Shown: positions 10,240-19,734, counted from the stretch's first letter. The stretch: DNA of 64,000 bases from Photobacterium salinisoli (GCF_003614885.1 NZ_QZMS01000011.1:1054001-1118000), one strand, 5' to 3'. Notes: generated by a model not told the origin, from the letters alone. Numbers and translations: made by a program.

Positions 10240-11157
10240 ATGCGTTTCAAAACTACTTCACTGGTGGCTGGATTACTGGCGACAGCAAGCTGTATGGTGC
10301 CGGTTGTTCAGGCAGCGCCATTGGATGTCAATCAGGACAATCTGTATTTTCTCAGCCCGCATCCGGATGATATTTTGCTTACTTTTGGCGGTTTGATTAA
10401 TAAATTGTCCAAAGAAGGGACACTGGCACAAAAAACAAATGTCACCGAGGTGTACTTTTCACTTTCTAACTATACGACCAACCATTTAAATGAGTTGACT
10501 AACAAGCGCGTATTTGATGTGTCGACAATGCGTTACAAAGAAGATTTTGAAGCGCACATAAAGATGTTCTCCAAATGGGACCACTTCCGCTACAAGACCG
10601 CTGGTTTTTATGATGCGCCATTGCGCAAATATGAAGGTTCTCCAACTGCTGGAGGCGGTCCTGCCGGTACTTTTTCCGATTTCCGTCAGGATGAAGTCGG
10701 AATTTATGAGCGCATTGCCGCAGATGTGACGCCTATCCTGAAACAGGATAATTGCGCCGCGTTTGTGCTGTTGGCCAATGGCAGCCACATCGATCATTTC
10801 ATCGTTCGTGAAGCGGTAATGAAAGCGGCGCATGATCTGGGGGCAGAGGCGAAGTGTCAGATTTATTTTGGTGAAGATCAGCCATACACTGGCTCGAATC
10901 CAGATAATGCAATGGACGAGGTGAACAGCATTCAGGCGCGTCTGCCGGCGAATGCCATCACGCCAATGACGTTCTGGATTGATAAACAACAAAAAATTGA
11001 TTCATTTAAGGAATTTTATCTGAGTCAATATGATCTGGGTTACATCCCGCCTCTGGAAAGCACCGATTACGAAACCATTTATAAGTGGGATAAAACCACA
11101 TACAGCGCACTGCAGTCACATGCGCATTGCCAGTCGGCGTATTGTAATTTGCAGTAA
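10240..11157 (+). CDS. Exported PIG-L family deacetylase
   Basis: A 305-residue protein with a Sec signal peptide ending near VQAAP (residues 1-23). The mature start carries the PIG-L/LmbE zinc and catalytic motif HPDD in LSPHPDDILLTFGG; the usual following Glu is Ile here. A second metal motif is seen in GSHIDHFIVREA. The family removes acetyl groups from N-acetylglucosamine-type sugars or related amides. The signal peptide places it in the periplasm or outside the cell, unlike the better known cytoplasmic members. It sits 64 bases after the PTS gene and between two sugar-sensing modules, which suggests work on an external acetylated sugar. The substrate is not determinable. Confidence 0.82.
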   Translation: MRFKTTSLVAGLLATASCMVPVVQAAPLDVNQDNLYFLSPHPDDILLTFGGLINKLSKEGTLAQKTNVTEVYFSLSNYTTNHLNELTNKRVFDVSTMRYKEDFEAHIKMFSKWDHFRYKTAGFYDAPLRKYEGSPTAGGGPAGTFSDFRQDEVGIYERIAADVTPILKQDNCAAFVLLANGSHIDHFIVREAVMKAAHDLGAEAKCQIYFGEDQPYTGSNPDNAMDEVNSIQARLPANAITPMTFWIDKQQKIDSFKEFYLSQYDLGYIPPLESTDYETIYKWDKTTYSALQSHAHCQSAYCNLQ

Positions 11158-11199
11158 CGGACGTAGTCAGTTCCCCCTGACATATCCGCGCGAAAACAG

Positions 11200-11224
11200 A
11201 CCGGGCCGTTGTTATGCGCCCGGT
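11200..11224. terminator. Possible terminator between deacetylase and YdeP-type genes
   Basis: Inverted repeat ACCGGGC/GCCCGGT with an 11-base loop between two convergent genes. Read on the minus strand it is followed by TCTGTTTT, a modest T-run, so it would best serve the minus-strand oxidoreductase gene. Confidence 0.4.
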
Positions 11225-11293
11225 TCATTGATGGCTGAAATTGATGGCTGATTCTGTACTTGGTTTCCGCCATCCAAGTGAGGATATTCAGGA

Positions 11294-13609
11294 TCAATAG
11301 GGTGATAAATCTATACGTTCTTCATCGATTTTGCTGGGTGAGAGGACAATGGGGATAGCCTTGGATATCGGGGTATCACTCAGGTCACCGACACTGTCTA
11401 ATGCCACCAATGGATTGGTTTCCGGGAAATAGGCGGCAATATTGCCGGCGGGAATGTCATAACTCACCAGTTTAAAACCATATACAGTGCGCTTTTCGCC
11501 ATCGGCTGACAGTGACGTCACATCAACCCTGTCACCCGGCGCCATGCCGAGCGCTTCAATATCAGTGGGGTTGATCATCAGGACTTTGCGCTCGCCGGAG
11601 ATCCCGCGGTATCTGTCTTCAAAGCCATAAATGGTGGTGTTGTACTGATCGTGAGAGCGAACAGTCTGCAGCACAAAAACAGGATCGTCACTCAGTTCAC
11701 GCAGATTGGCAGGCAATAAGTGAGTCGGCAGCGGATGCGTTTTAAAGGCGGCTTTTTGAGAGTCGGTATGCCAGATACGCTCTGCCGCACTGTTGCCCAG
11801 ATAAAATCCACCCGGCTGTTTCAGTTTCTGGTTCATGTCAGTAAAGCCAGGGATCGTTTTGGCAATGAGATCGCGAATTCTGTCATAGTCTTCGATCAGC
11901 CAGTCCCAGTCGACCGGATGATTGCCCAGCGTCGCTTTGGCGATACCGGCAATAATTGCCGGTTCTGAACGCATTTCTGCAGTGTCACTTTCCACTACAC
12001 CGCCGGAGGCATGCACCATGCTGAATGAGTCTTCAACTGTCACTGACTGCGGGCCAGAGTGTTGCAGATCAACATCTGTGCGACCAAAACACGGCAGGAT
12101 CACACTGTCTTTACCTGTGATTAAATGGCTGCGGTTCAGTTTGGTGGCGATGTTGACCGTGAGATCGCAGTTCGCTAACGCCTGCTGGGTCAGCCGGGTA
12201 TCCGGGGTGGCAGAAGCAAAGTTGCCACCCAGCCCGATAAAGACTTTGCTCTCGCCCGCCAGCATGGCCTTGATCGCCTGAACCGTGTTATGGCCGTGCG
12301 CCACAGGCGGGGTGAAACCAAAGGTTGTTTCTATCGCCTGATTAAAAGCGGGTGTGGGCTTCTCATTGATGCCCATGGTTCTGTCACCCTGCACATTACT
12401 GTGGCCGCGCACAGGGCAAAGACCGGCTCCCGGCTTGCCTAACTGTCCGAACAGTAGCTGTAAATTGGCAATTTCCTGAATGGTATTCACTGAGTGTTTG
12501 TGTTGTGTGATCCCCATCGCCCAGGTGATGATGACACGCTCAGAATGCCGGTACAGGGTTGCCGCGTACTCCAGATCTTGTTGCGACAGACCAGATTGCT
12601 CTGTGATCAGAGACCAGTCAGTGGTTGCCACTTCTGCCAGATAAGCCTCCAGGCCCTGAGTGTGAGCCTGAATGAAATCGTGATCAAAAATGGAGCCTTT
12701 GCCCTGTTCAATCGAGCTTTGATCCATGGCGATCAGTGCCTTAACCATGCCGCGTATCACCGCCATGTCACCACCCAGTTTGGGCGTAAAGTAATGGCTG
12801 CTGATTGTTGTCGCCCCGCCGGTCAGCATTTCTGCCGGAGACTGTGGGTTGGTAAAGCGCTCTAAGCCGCGCTCTTTCAGGGTATTGAAAGTGACGATAG
12901 CAGCACCGCGTCTGGAGGCTTTTCGCAATGTATCTAACATGCGGGGGTGATTGGTGCCCGGGTTTTGTCCGAACACAAATATCGCATCGGCTTTCTCGAA
13001 ATCATCAATACGCACTGTGCCTTTGCCTATGCCTATTGATTGCTTGAGCGCGACACCGCTTGCTTCGTGGCACATGTTGGAGCAATCCGGAAAGTTGTTG
13101 GTACCAAAAGCCCGGACAAAAAGCTGGTACAGAAAAGCGGCTTCGTTGCTGGCGCGGCCAGAAGTGTAGAATTCAGCCTGATTCGGGCTGTCCAACCTTT
13201 GCAGGTGCCCGGCAATCAGTGAAAAAGCCTCGTCCCAACTGATCGACTCATAATGATCCGTTTGGGGGTTATAGCGCACCGGATGGCTGAGGCGGCCCTG
13301 ATATTCAAGGAAATAGTCACTTTGCTGGCGTAACCAGCCGACAGGATACTGGGCAAAGAAATCCGGGGTCACCCGACGGCTGGTTGCCTCCCAGTTCACG
13401 GCTTTGGCTCCGTTCTCACAGAAGCGGAAATGCCCCGGTTCTTCGGTTTCACCCCAGGCACAGCCCGGGCAGTCAAAACCCTGATCCTGATTGGTTTTCA
13501 TCAGATTACGTATGTTACGGGTGATATTTTCACTTTTCACCAGATGGCGTGTGGTGCTTGCGAGTGCACCCCAGCCACCGGCTGAGCCTTTATATTTTTT
13601 CACTGTCAT
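11294..13609 (-). CDS. ydeP: FdhF/YdeP-family molybdopterin oxidoreductase
   Basis: A 771-residue protein aligning throughout with E. coli YdeP (about 760). Features include the N-terminal YKGSAGGWGAL and FDCPGCAWGE segments, GRASNEAAFLYQLF, NFPDCSNMCHE, GQNPGTNHPRML and VRGHSNVQGDRT of the bis-MGD binding domains, and the C-terminal VRSHDQYNTTIYG. It probably uses a molybdopterin guanine dinucleotide cofactor; the physiological reaction of YdeP is not settled. GGAAG lies 8 bases before the ATG. No fdhD or electron-transfer partner lies in the window. It is divergent from the second sensory module. Confidence 0.92.
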   Translation of the reverse strand: MTVKKYKGSAGGWGALASTTRHLVKSENITRNIRNLMKTNQDQGFDCPGCAWGETEEPGHFRFCENGAKAVNWEATSRRVTPDFFAQYPVGWLRQQSDYFLEYQGRLSHPVRYNPQTDHYESISWDEAFSLIAGHLQRLDSPNQAEFYTSGRASNEAAFLYQLFVRAFGTNNFPDCSNMCHEASGVALKQSIGIGKGTVRIDDFEKADAIFVFGQNPGTNHPRMLDTLRKASRRGAAIVTFNTLKERGLERFTNPQSPAEMLTGGATTISSHYFTPKLGGDMAVIRGMVKALIAMDQSSIEQGKGSIFDHDFIQAHTQGLEAYLAEVATTDWSLITEQSGLSQQDLEYAATLYRHSERVIITWAMGITQHKHSVNTIQEIANLQLLFGQLGKPGAGLCPVRGHSNVQGDRTMGINEKPTPAFNQAIETTFGFTPPVAHGHNTVQAIKAMLAGESKVFIGLGGNFASATPDTRLTQQALANCDLTVNIATKLNRSHLITGKDSVILPCFGRTDVDLQHSGPQSVTVEDSFSMVHASGGVVESDTAEMRSEPAIIAGIAKATLGNHPVDWDWLIEDYDRIRDLIAKTIPGFTDMNQKLKQPGGFYLGNSAAERIWHTDSQKAAFKTHPLPTHLLPANLRELSDDPVFVLQTVRSHDQYNTTIYGFEDRYRGISGERKVLMINPTDIEALGMAPGDRVDVTSLSADGEKRTVYGFKLVSYDIPAGNIAAYFPETNPLVALDSVGDLSDTPISKAIPIVLSPSKIDEERIDLSPY

Positions 13610-14149
13610 GGTGACTGTCTTCCTTGCGTGGCTTGGGCGTTATAGCTTGCCGATATCATGCAATCCCCTCGCTGGCGCTAATGACCCGTCAGAGGCAGCA
13701 ACCCGATAGAGGCATCAAATCGCTGTCAGGGCTGGTGTCGCGGTGGGTGCGGGTTGTACGCGAACCGTTCAAGCAAATGAGAAAGCGGCGATGGCATCGT
13801 CTTGCATGACCGAAAAAGCCGGGTTTGCCCCTGAAGAGACCTGAGTCTCTATAGTATGACGGCTGGGCAGACAAAAATGTAACCTTATCCACAAAATGTG
13901 TATGGGTAGCCTGCTGATTTATAAATTTTCAGCCATTTACGTCAGAGGGGCATATTCAGTTGGTACATCGCACTGTGATGAGTCGGTAATATCGATGTCT
14001 GTTACTTTAGCGTTACATTGAACCCCAAGCGTTTTGGGCCGGAGTCTGGTATCTTACATTTTTGAGTCGTTTATGTGCAAAGATGCGGCCTTTGCCTGCC
14101 ATGCGTAGCTGTTTAGCATGTCAGAAATGGCCGCAGTGAGGAAATCAGA
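13610..14149. other. 540-base intergenic region between ydeP and regulator 2
   Basis: A divergent promoter region without a convincing ORF. It holds TGTAACCTTA at 13879-13888 and a direct repeat of GTTAC at 14001 and 14012, treated separately as candidate operators. The remainder, including the AT-rich stretch near 13915-13935, shows nothing else I can name. Confidence 0.6.
13879..14020. promoter_or_regulatory. Candidate GTTAC operator boxes upstream of sensory module 2
   Basis: TGTAACCTTA (13879-13888) repeats a 10-mer found at 8660-8669. TGTTACTTT and CGTTACATT (14000-14019) form a direct repeat with an 11-base period, a spacing favoured by OmpR-family dimers. They lie 130-270 bases before the regulator start. 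The function is inferred. Confidence 0.45.
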
Positions 14150-14887
14150 ATGGTTGCGGACAAGTCAGTACTGGTCGTGGATGATGATCAGGAGATTCGT
14201 GAACTGTTGGGCGAATATTTGGGCAAGCAGGGCTTCCGTGTTGTGACAGCAGAAGACGGTGTGGCAATGAAGCGGGAGCTGACCATCAGTGAGCCGGATT
14301 TGATATTGCTGGATATTATGTTGCCCGGTGAGGATGGGTTCACCTTGTGCCAGCATGTCCGGAAAACGTCTGCTGTCCCAATTATCATGCTTACTGCCGT
14401 ATCAGACGAGATGGATCAGATTGTCGGACTCGAGCTCGGCGCAGATGACTATATTGCCAAGCCATTCAGTCCCCGCCAGTTAATGGCGAGAATTAAAGCG
14501 CTGCTGCGAAGAGTGCAGCCAACAGAGTCGAACCAGCCGGTGACCCCATCGCTGCCAAAAGCCTTTTTGTTTGATCACTGGCGTCTGGATACGGCCGCGC
14601 AGTCACTGCAGGATACTCAGACGCAGCGCACCTATGAAATGACCAACAGTGACTACGCATTGTTGTTACTGTTTCTCAGCCGTCCCAACGAAGTGCTCGA
14701 CCGGGATACGATTTTCTTTGCAACACGCGGGCGTGATGCCCAGCCGTCTGAGCGCGCGGTCGATGTTCAGCTGAGCCGGTTACGCCAGCGCCTGGGTGAC
14801 AAAGGGCGCCAGCAGCGGTTAATCAAAACCGTGCGGGGAAACGGCTATCTGTTTAACGCCGACGTTACTTACGAAACGGATAACTGA
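14150..14887 (+). CDS. OmpR-family response regulator of sensory module 2
   Basis: A 245-residue paralogue of the regulator at 7813-8508. The receiver has VVDDDQE, phospho-acceptor Asp55 in LDIMLPGEDG and a standard YIAKPFSPRQL segment, followed by a winged-helix domain with RAVDVQLSRLRQRL and VRGNGYLF. GAGG lies before the ATG. The kinase gene follows after 16 bases. Together with the kinase and binding protein it forms a second sugar-sensing operon, mirror-image to module 1 with the PTS, deacetylase and YdeP-type genes between them. Confidence 0.93.
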   Translation: MVADKSVLVVDDDQEIRELLGEYLGKQGFRVVTAEDGVAMKRELTISEPDLILLDIMLPGEDGFTLCQHVRKTSAVPIIMLTAVSDEMDQIVGLELGADDYIAKPFSPRQLMARIKALLRRVQPTESNQPVTPSLPKAFLFDHWRLDTAAQSLQDTQTQRTYEMTNSDYALLLLFLSRPNEVLDRDTIFFATRGRDAQPSERAVDVQLSRLRQRLGDKGRQQRLIKTVRGNGYLFNADVTYETDN

Positions 14888-14903
14888 CCGGAAAGCTTAG
14901 CCG

Positions 14904-16346
14904 ATGATCAACTGGAAAAAATGGTGGCCAAAATCACTGATGGCCCGCACGTTGTGGTTTACCTTGCTGGCGGTGTTTCTGGCTCAAATGATTGCGACAC
15001 TGATCTGGTACGGGCAATCTAAGCGTCGGGATCTGGCCGGACTGGAATCGGCGGCCACCAGCATGGCCACCATGTTTGCTTCCACTGTCACTTTTTTTGA
15101 ATCCCTGCCTTTACAGTACCGGCACATTGTTCTTGATCAGATTCGGAACATGGGTGGCACCCGCTTTTTTGTTTCATTCAATGAAGAAGAAATACGGATC
15201 GATCCTATTCCTGGCTCCAGTATGAAAAATACCGCGGTTAAAGCCATACAGGAAGTCTTACATGACAAGCTGCCGCGTCTGGACGTTATCAGGGTGGAGT
15301 TCTCTCGCCCTGAAACCCTGCATGTACTGAAAAATGACATTCTGCTGAGCGATTTACCCCGATCCTGGGCGCATTATACGCTTAGCCTGGAGCCGCTGAA
15401 CCCGCCGATTCTGGTGGTGCAGCTGGAACTGGCGGACAATGAGTGGCTGTATATCGCCGCTTTGCTGCCTGCGCCTTACTCCACGCTGGAAGATGAAATT
15501 ATTACTAAGCAGCAAGTTCTGTTTCTGCTGTTCATCACCGCCTTACTGCTTTTTTTCACCTATACAATGATCCGGCGCCAGACAAAACCGCTCAAACAGT
15601 TAGCGGATGCGGCTAATGCATTGAGCATGGATATTTATCAGCCTCAGCTCAAGGAAGAAGGGGCCAGTGAGCTGGTCACCGCAACCCGGGCATTTAACCG
15701 GATGCAGCAACGGCTGCGCCGATATATTGATGACAGGGAACACTTGTTTTCCGCCATTTCCCATGATTTGAAAACCCCGATCACCCGCCTGCGGTTGCGT
15801 GCAGAACTGCTGGAAGATGACACTAAAATCGACAAATTCAATAAAGATCTCGATGAACTGGAAATGATGGTCAAAGGCGCCCTGCAGACAGTGCGCGATA
15901 CCGATTTGCATGAAAATCTGGCTCAGGTAGACGTGGCAGAAGTGATGCGCAGCATTGCCGAAGGGCATAACAGAAGCAGTACTAAAGTGCATCTGCCTGA
16001 CTCTGTTATTGCGCCGCTTATGGGTAAGCCACTGGCCCTTAAACGCTGTTTAAGCAACATCATTGATAATGGGGTTAAATACGGACACGAAGTCTGGGTG
16101 CTGGCCGAAGACACAACAGAGAATCTTGTCATTCGTGTGCAGGACAGGGGCCCGGGAATTCCTGAGGATAAAATGGACAGTGTTTATGAACCCTATGTCC
16201 GATTAGCGAAGGATGACGAAGGTCATGGCCTCGGCATGGGGATAACGCGCAACATTTTGCATGCCCATGGCGGAGAAATGTCTATCCGCAATATGGAACA
16301 AGGCGGGCTGGAAGTGACCATGATCCTGCCTCGCCTGATGGACTGA
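14904..16346 (+). CDS. Sensor histidine kinase of sensory module 2
   Basis: A 480-residue membrane kinase: TM1 at about residues 15-35, a periplasmic sensor domain of about 165 residues, TM2 near 205-225, HAMP, the HisKA motif AISHDLKTP with His287, and a HATPase domain (NIIDNGVKYG, DRGPGIP, GLGMG). The periplasmic QIRNMGGTRFF matches the module 1 kinase. The third gene of the operon encodes a periplasmic sugar-binding protein, which I infer to be the direct ligand carrier, as binding proteins are for sensors such as LuxQ or VirA. Confidence 0.92.
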   Translation: MINWKKWWPKSLMARTLWFTLLAVFLAQMIATLIWYGQSKRRDLAGLESAATSMATMFASTVTFFESLPLQYRHIVLDQIRNMGGTRFFVSFNEEEIRIDPIPGSSMKNTAVKAIQEVLHDKLPRLDVIRVEFSRPETLHVLKNDILLSDLPRSWAHYTLSLEPLNPPILVVQLELADNEWLYIAALLPAPYSTLEDEIITKQQVLFLLFITALLLFFTYTMIRRQTKPLKQLADAANALSMDIYQPQLKEEGASELVTATRAFNRMQQRLRRYIDDREHLFSAISHDLKTPITRLRLRAELLEDDTKIDKFNKDLDELEMMVKGALQTVRDTDLHENLAQVDVAEVMRSIAEGHNRSSTKVHLPDSVIAPLMGKPLALKRCLSNIIDNGVKYGHEVWVLAEDTTENLVIRVQDRGPGIPEDKMDSVYEPYVRLAKDDEGHGLGMGITRNILHAHGGEMSIRNMEQGGLEVTMILPRLMD

Positions 16347-16397
16347 TGATATTCGCATCTGCTCACTGCAGGTGCGGCGTTAAGTAAGAGAACCTAA

Positions 16398-17711
16398 ATG
16401 AACATGAGTTATTCAGCGGGACGGTCTCGGGCGCTGTTGCTGGCAGCAGTGTTAATCACCGCCTCAATATCGCTATTCCTGTCTGCACCGGCCATGAGTG
16501 CATCTGATGCAGTTCAGCAGCCAGATCAAGAGGTGGAAGTACTGCACTGGTGGACTGCAAAAGGTGAAATGAAAGCCGCTGAAGTGTTACAGGACAGCCT
16601 TGAACAGCAGGGTATTGGCTGGAAGAATTTTGCGATTGCAGGCGGCGGCGGCGAAAGTGCCATGACAGTGCTGAAAAGCCGTGCGGTGTCCGGAAATCCC
16701 CCGTCAGCGGCACAGCTTAAAGGCTATGACTTGCAAGAGTGGGGGATGCTGGGCTTTCTGACCTATCTTGATGAAGTGGCAAACATTCAGCGCTGGGATC
16801 AGCTATTGCCGCCAGTGATCAGCCAGATCATGAAATATCAGGGGCATTATGTGGCTGTGCCGGTGAATATTCACCGCGTTAACTGGTTGTGGATTAACCC
16901 CGAATTGCTGGAGAAAGTCGGTGCGCCTGTGCCGGATTCGCTTGAGTTGTTTTTTGCCGCAGCAGAAAAATTGAAGCAGGCTAATATTGTACCCGTTGCG
17001 TTAGGCAGCGATCCCTGGCAGGAAGTGACCCTGTTTGAATCTGTAGCGCTGGCGGTACTGGGCCCTCAGGGTTACCGCCGTGCCTTTGTTGATTTAGATC
17101 CGGATATGCTGGCCGGTGATCAGATGGTGGATGTTTTCCGTCAGTTTGAGCATATGCGTCAATACATTGATGTGAAAACCAAGGCAATGGAATGGAGCGA
17201 TGCCAGTGCCATGCTGGTGGAAGGGAAAGCGGCAATGCAGTTTATGGGAGACTGGGCGAAGGGGGAGTTTTCTGCGTTGGGGAAAACGCCGGGTAAAGAC
17301 ATTCTGTGTGTACCTGCCCCGGGTACTCAGGGCTTCTTTACATACAACATCGACAGTTTTGCTTTTTTTAAGCACAGTGATGAGCGGAGTATCCAGGCAC
17401 AGGAAACGATGGCGCATACCATTCTGACTCCTGATTTCCAGCGAAAATTCAATCTAGCGAAAGGCTCCATTCCCGTGCGTACCGATGTCGACATGACAGG
17501 GTTTGACAGCTGTTCACTGGCCTCCGCGACCGCTTTTCAGTTAAACCAACAGAACAATACGTTAGTCCCCAGTATTTCTCAGGGGCTGGCCAGCACCAGC
17601 TATGTGCAAGCGGCAATTTTTGATGTGGTGACTGACTTTTTCCACAGTAAGCAGGCAGATCCGGAAAAAGCCGCAAATCAGCTGGCCAGGGCCGTTAAAT
17701 CGGCACGTTAA
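16398..17711 (+). CDS. Periplasmic glucose-type binding protein of sensory module 2
   Basis: A 437-residue family 1 solute-binding protein with a signal peptide ending near AMSA (about residue 35). Its mature N-terminus (EVEVLHWWTAKGEM) and the run AGGGGESAMTVLKSRAVSGN closely follow the GtsA glucose-binding proteins of pseudomonad ABC importers. Cysteines in ILCVPAPG and FDSCSLA are shared with the module 1 protein. Known GtsA genes sit with gtsBCD permease and ATPase genes; none are present here. The most economical reading is a glucose-binding sensor subunit. Use as an orphan receptor for an ABC importer encoded elsewhere is the alternative. Confidence 0.87.
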   Translation: MNMSYSAGRSRALLLAAVLITASISLFLSAPAMSASDAVQQPDQEVEVLHWWTAKGEMKAAEVLQDSLEQQGIGWKNFAIAGGGGESAMTVLKSRAVSGNPPSAAQLKGYDLQEWGMLGFLTYLDEVANIQRWDQLLPPVISQIMKYQGHYVAVPVNIHRVNWLWINPELLEKVGAPVPDSLELFFAAAEKLKQANIVPVALGSDPWQEVTLFESVALAVLGPQGYRRAFVDLDPDMLAGDQMVDVFRQFEHMRQYIDVKTKAMEWSDASAMLVEGKAAMQFMGDWAKGEFSALGKTPGKDILCVPAPGTQGFFTYNIDSFAFFKHSDERSIQAQETMAHTILTPDFQRKFNLAKGSIPVRTDVDMTGFDSCSLASATAFQLNQQNNTLVPSISQGLASTSYVQAAIFDVVTDFFHSKQADPEKAANQLARAVKSAR

Positions 17712-17804
17712 AGTGCTTTCCCAAGCCTGTGTTAAGCCGCTTTGTTTGCGCTAGGATTAGTACAAACAGGACTGGTGCGAAAGACTAACGGGGAGTTTGC
17801 GGCT

Positions 17805-18299
17805 ATGAAACTGCTTTATATTGTTCGTCATGCCAAGTCATCCTGGGATGACCCGGAATTGGATGACCATGATCGCCCACTCAATGAGCGGGGTCTGAAA
17901 AATGCTGCTGAGATGGCGGGCAGGTTTGCCGCCTGGCAGGCTTTGCCTCAGCGAATTTTATGCAGTACTGCTGAACGGGCATTCCAGACAGCACAATTTT
18001 TTGAACAGGCGCTGCATCCGCATCCTACTGAGCTGGCTACCACTGTGGGCTTGTATACCGATTCTGCCCATGAAGTGGTCAGTATTATTCAGTCGGTGCC
18101 CGATGAGGTCGAAAGGCTCATGGTGGTTTGCCATAACCCCGCTATTAATGAGCTGGTGGTTCGCCTTGGATTAAAGACAGACAATGTCCCTACCTGCGGT
18201 CTGGTGGTTTTTGCTATTGAGGCGGAAAAATGGCAAGCGTTCGGGCCGGAAAATTGCCAGTTGCTGTATTTTGATTTTCCGAAACGCCTGGCACACTGA
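17805..18299 (+). CDS. sixA: Phosphohistidine phosphatase SixA
   Basis: A 164-residue histidine phosphatase of the SixA group. It has the phosphoglycerate-mutase RHG-type catalytic motif as VRHAKSSWDD at the N-terminus and the second histidine in MVVCHNPAINEL. SixA removes phosphate from phosphohistidines, including that of the PTS phosphotransferase NPr and the HPt domain of ArcB. The ATG at 17805 is chosen because GGGGAG lies 8 bases upstream and the protein begins with the conserved core; the longer TTG-started frame adds an unrelated 21-residue tail. A PTS link to the nearby ptsG-like gene is possible, but sixA occurs in many contexts. Confidence 0.93.
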   Translation: MKLLYIVRHAKSSWDDPELDDHDRPLNERGLKNAAEMAGRFAAWQALPQRILCSTAERAFQTAQFFEQALHPHPTELATTVGLYTDSAHEVVSIIQSVPDEVERLMVVCHNPAINELVVRLGLKTDNVPTCGLVVFAIEAEKWQAFGPENCQLLYFDFPKRLAH

Positions 18300-18365
18300 T
18301 ACGCAGCGCTGACAGGGATTGGCGTTTTCTTTCGGAGAGAAAGTCTTTTAATATCTGTCTAATAT

Positions 18366-18399
18366 CTGTCTCTTGAACATAAAAATGCTCAAGAGACAG
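18366..18399. terminator. Hairpin between convergent sixA and chemotaxis receptor genes
   Basis: The perfect 11-base stem CTGTCTCTTGA/TCAAGAGACAG encloses an A-rich loop. Neither strand has a good T-run next to it, so intrinsic termination is uncertain. Just before it the sequence TAATATCTGTCT occurs twice in tandem (18349 and 18360). Confidence 0.4.
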
Positions 18400-18417
18400 G
18401 TTATCAGCGGGCAGGGG

Positions 18418-19734
18418 TTAACTGACTTCTGACATTTTTTGAACGGCCATAACAACATCGTTAATACTGTCTTCAATGTCCTGAATGGATGTGCCGGCTT
18501 CTTTGACTTTTTCCATACTGCTTTCTGCGCGAGCAATAATTTCCGCCATGGACGAAACGGCCTGGGTCGTAAATTGACTGTTCTGTTTAACTACATTATC
18601 AATTTTCACTGTCGACTCATTGGTGCGGGAAGCTAACTGACGCACTTCATCGGCAACAACGGCAAAGCCGCGTCCCTGATCGCCCGCTCTGGCAGCTTCT
18701 ATGGCCGCATTGAGCGCCAGCAGATTGGTTTGATCAGCAATGGCGGAAATGGTGTCCACCATGTTAGTGATGGTTTTGGACTGTTCTTCAAGTTGAGATA
18801 TCACATCTGAGGTTGAATTTAACGCCTCAACCATTTGCGCCATCTGTTCGATAGCCTGGTTGCCTGAATTACTTCCCTCTGCGGATAACTGCCGGGTTTT
18901 AACCGATAAATCATAAGCCAGCTGACTGTTTTCCTGGCCGAGAATGACTGTTTGCGTAATGTCTGTGGCAAATTTTATGACTTTATAGAGTTTGCCATTG
19001 GTATCAAAAATGGGGTTGTAGGTGGCTTCCAGCCACAGAGGCTGGCCCGATTTGTTCACCCGTTCAAACTTACCGCCCATGAACTGCCCTTGGTTAAGCT
19101 GGTACCAGAAATGTTGGTATTCACTGGTTTCAGCATAAGCCGGAGTGACGAACAGTCGATGATGTTTTCCTTTGATCTCATCAAATGTGTAACCGACTGT
19201 CGCTAAAAAGTTTTCATTGGCGTGCAAAATATTACCATTGAGATCAAACTCGATAACCGCCATGGAGCGAGAAACTGCCTTCGTCTGGCTGGCAAGTTCA
19301 TGGTGGTCAGCGACTCTTGCTGAGGTGTCAGAAGCAATTTTAATGACTTTGTAAACAATTCCTTCATTGTCGAAAACCGGACAATAACTGGCTTCCAGCC
19401 AAATGTCTTTTCCGGTTTTGGTTAAGCGTTGAAACAGTCCTTTAATCTGCTTGCCCTGGCTTAGCTGAGACCAGAATTGTTGGTATTCCTGGCTTTGCTT
19501 GGTTTCATTGGTACAAAACATCCGGTGATGTTTACCCTGAATGTCATTCAGGCTGTACCCCATGGTATTCAGGAAATGCTGGTTGGCACTAATGATTTCT
19601 CCTGATGGTGTAAATTCAATAAATGCAAAAGAATCAGTGATTGCCGCTAAAGTATGGGTGGCTTCCTGGAGTTGTTGTTGAAGTGTGTTGTACGCATCTT
19701 GAGTTACGTTTTTCTTGTTAGATAACCCGAACAT
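18418..19734 (-). CDS. Soluble methyl-accepting chemotaxis protein with two PAS domains
   Basis: A 438-residue receptor without transmembrane segments. Two tandem PAS/PAC units cover about residues 25-140 and 145-265; each has a GYS/GYT..DIQGKHH/EIKGKHH-type core and a [16 protein letters not shown] strand. A short C-terminal signalling domain carries the conserved hairpin tip [20 protein letters not shown]. This architecture and length match BdlA-type proteins (417 residues), which sense energy or redox state through PAS-bound heme or flavin and influence biofilm dispersal. AAGGA precedes the ATG. No chemotaxis operon is nearby. Confidence 0.9.
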   Translation of the reverse strand: MFGLSNKKNVTQDAYNTLQQQLQEATHTLAAITDSFAFIEFTPSGEIISANQHFLNTMGYSLNDIQGKHHRMFCTNETKQSQEYQQFWSQLSQGKQIKGLFQRLTKTGKDIWLEASYCPVFDNEGIVYKVIKIASDTSARVADHHELASQTKAVSRSMAVIEFDLNGNILHANENFLATVGYTFDEIKGKHHRLFVTPAYAETSEYQHFWYQLNQGQFMGGKFERVNKSGQPLWLEATYNPIFDTNGKLYKVIKFATDITQTVILGQENSQLAYDLSVKTRQLSAEGSNSGNQAIEQMAQMVEALNSTSDVISQLEEQSKTITNMVDTISAIADQTNLLALNAAIEAARAGDQGRGFAVVADEVRQLASRTNESTVKIDNVVKQNSQFTTQAVSSMAEIIARAESSMEKVKEAGTSIQDIEDSINDVVMAVQKMSEVS

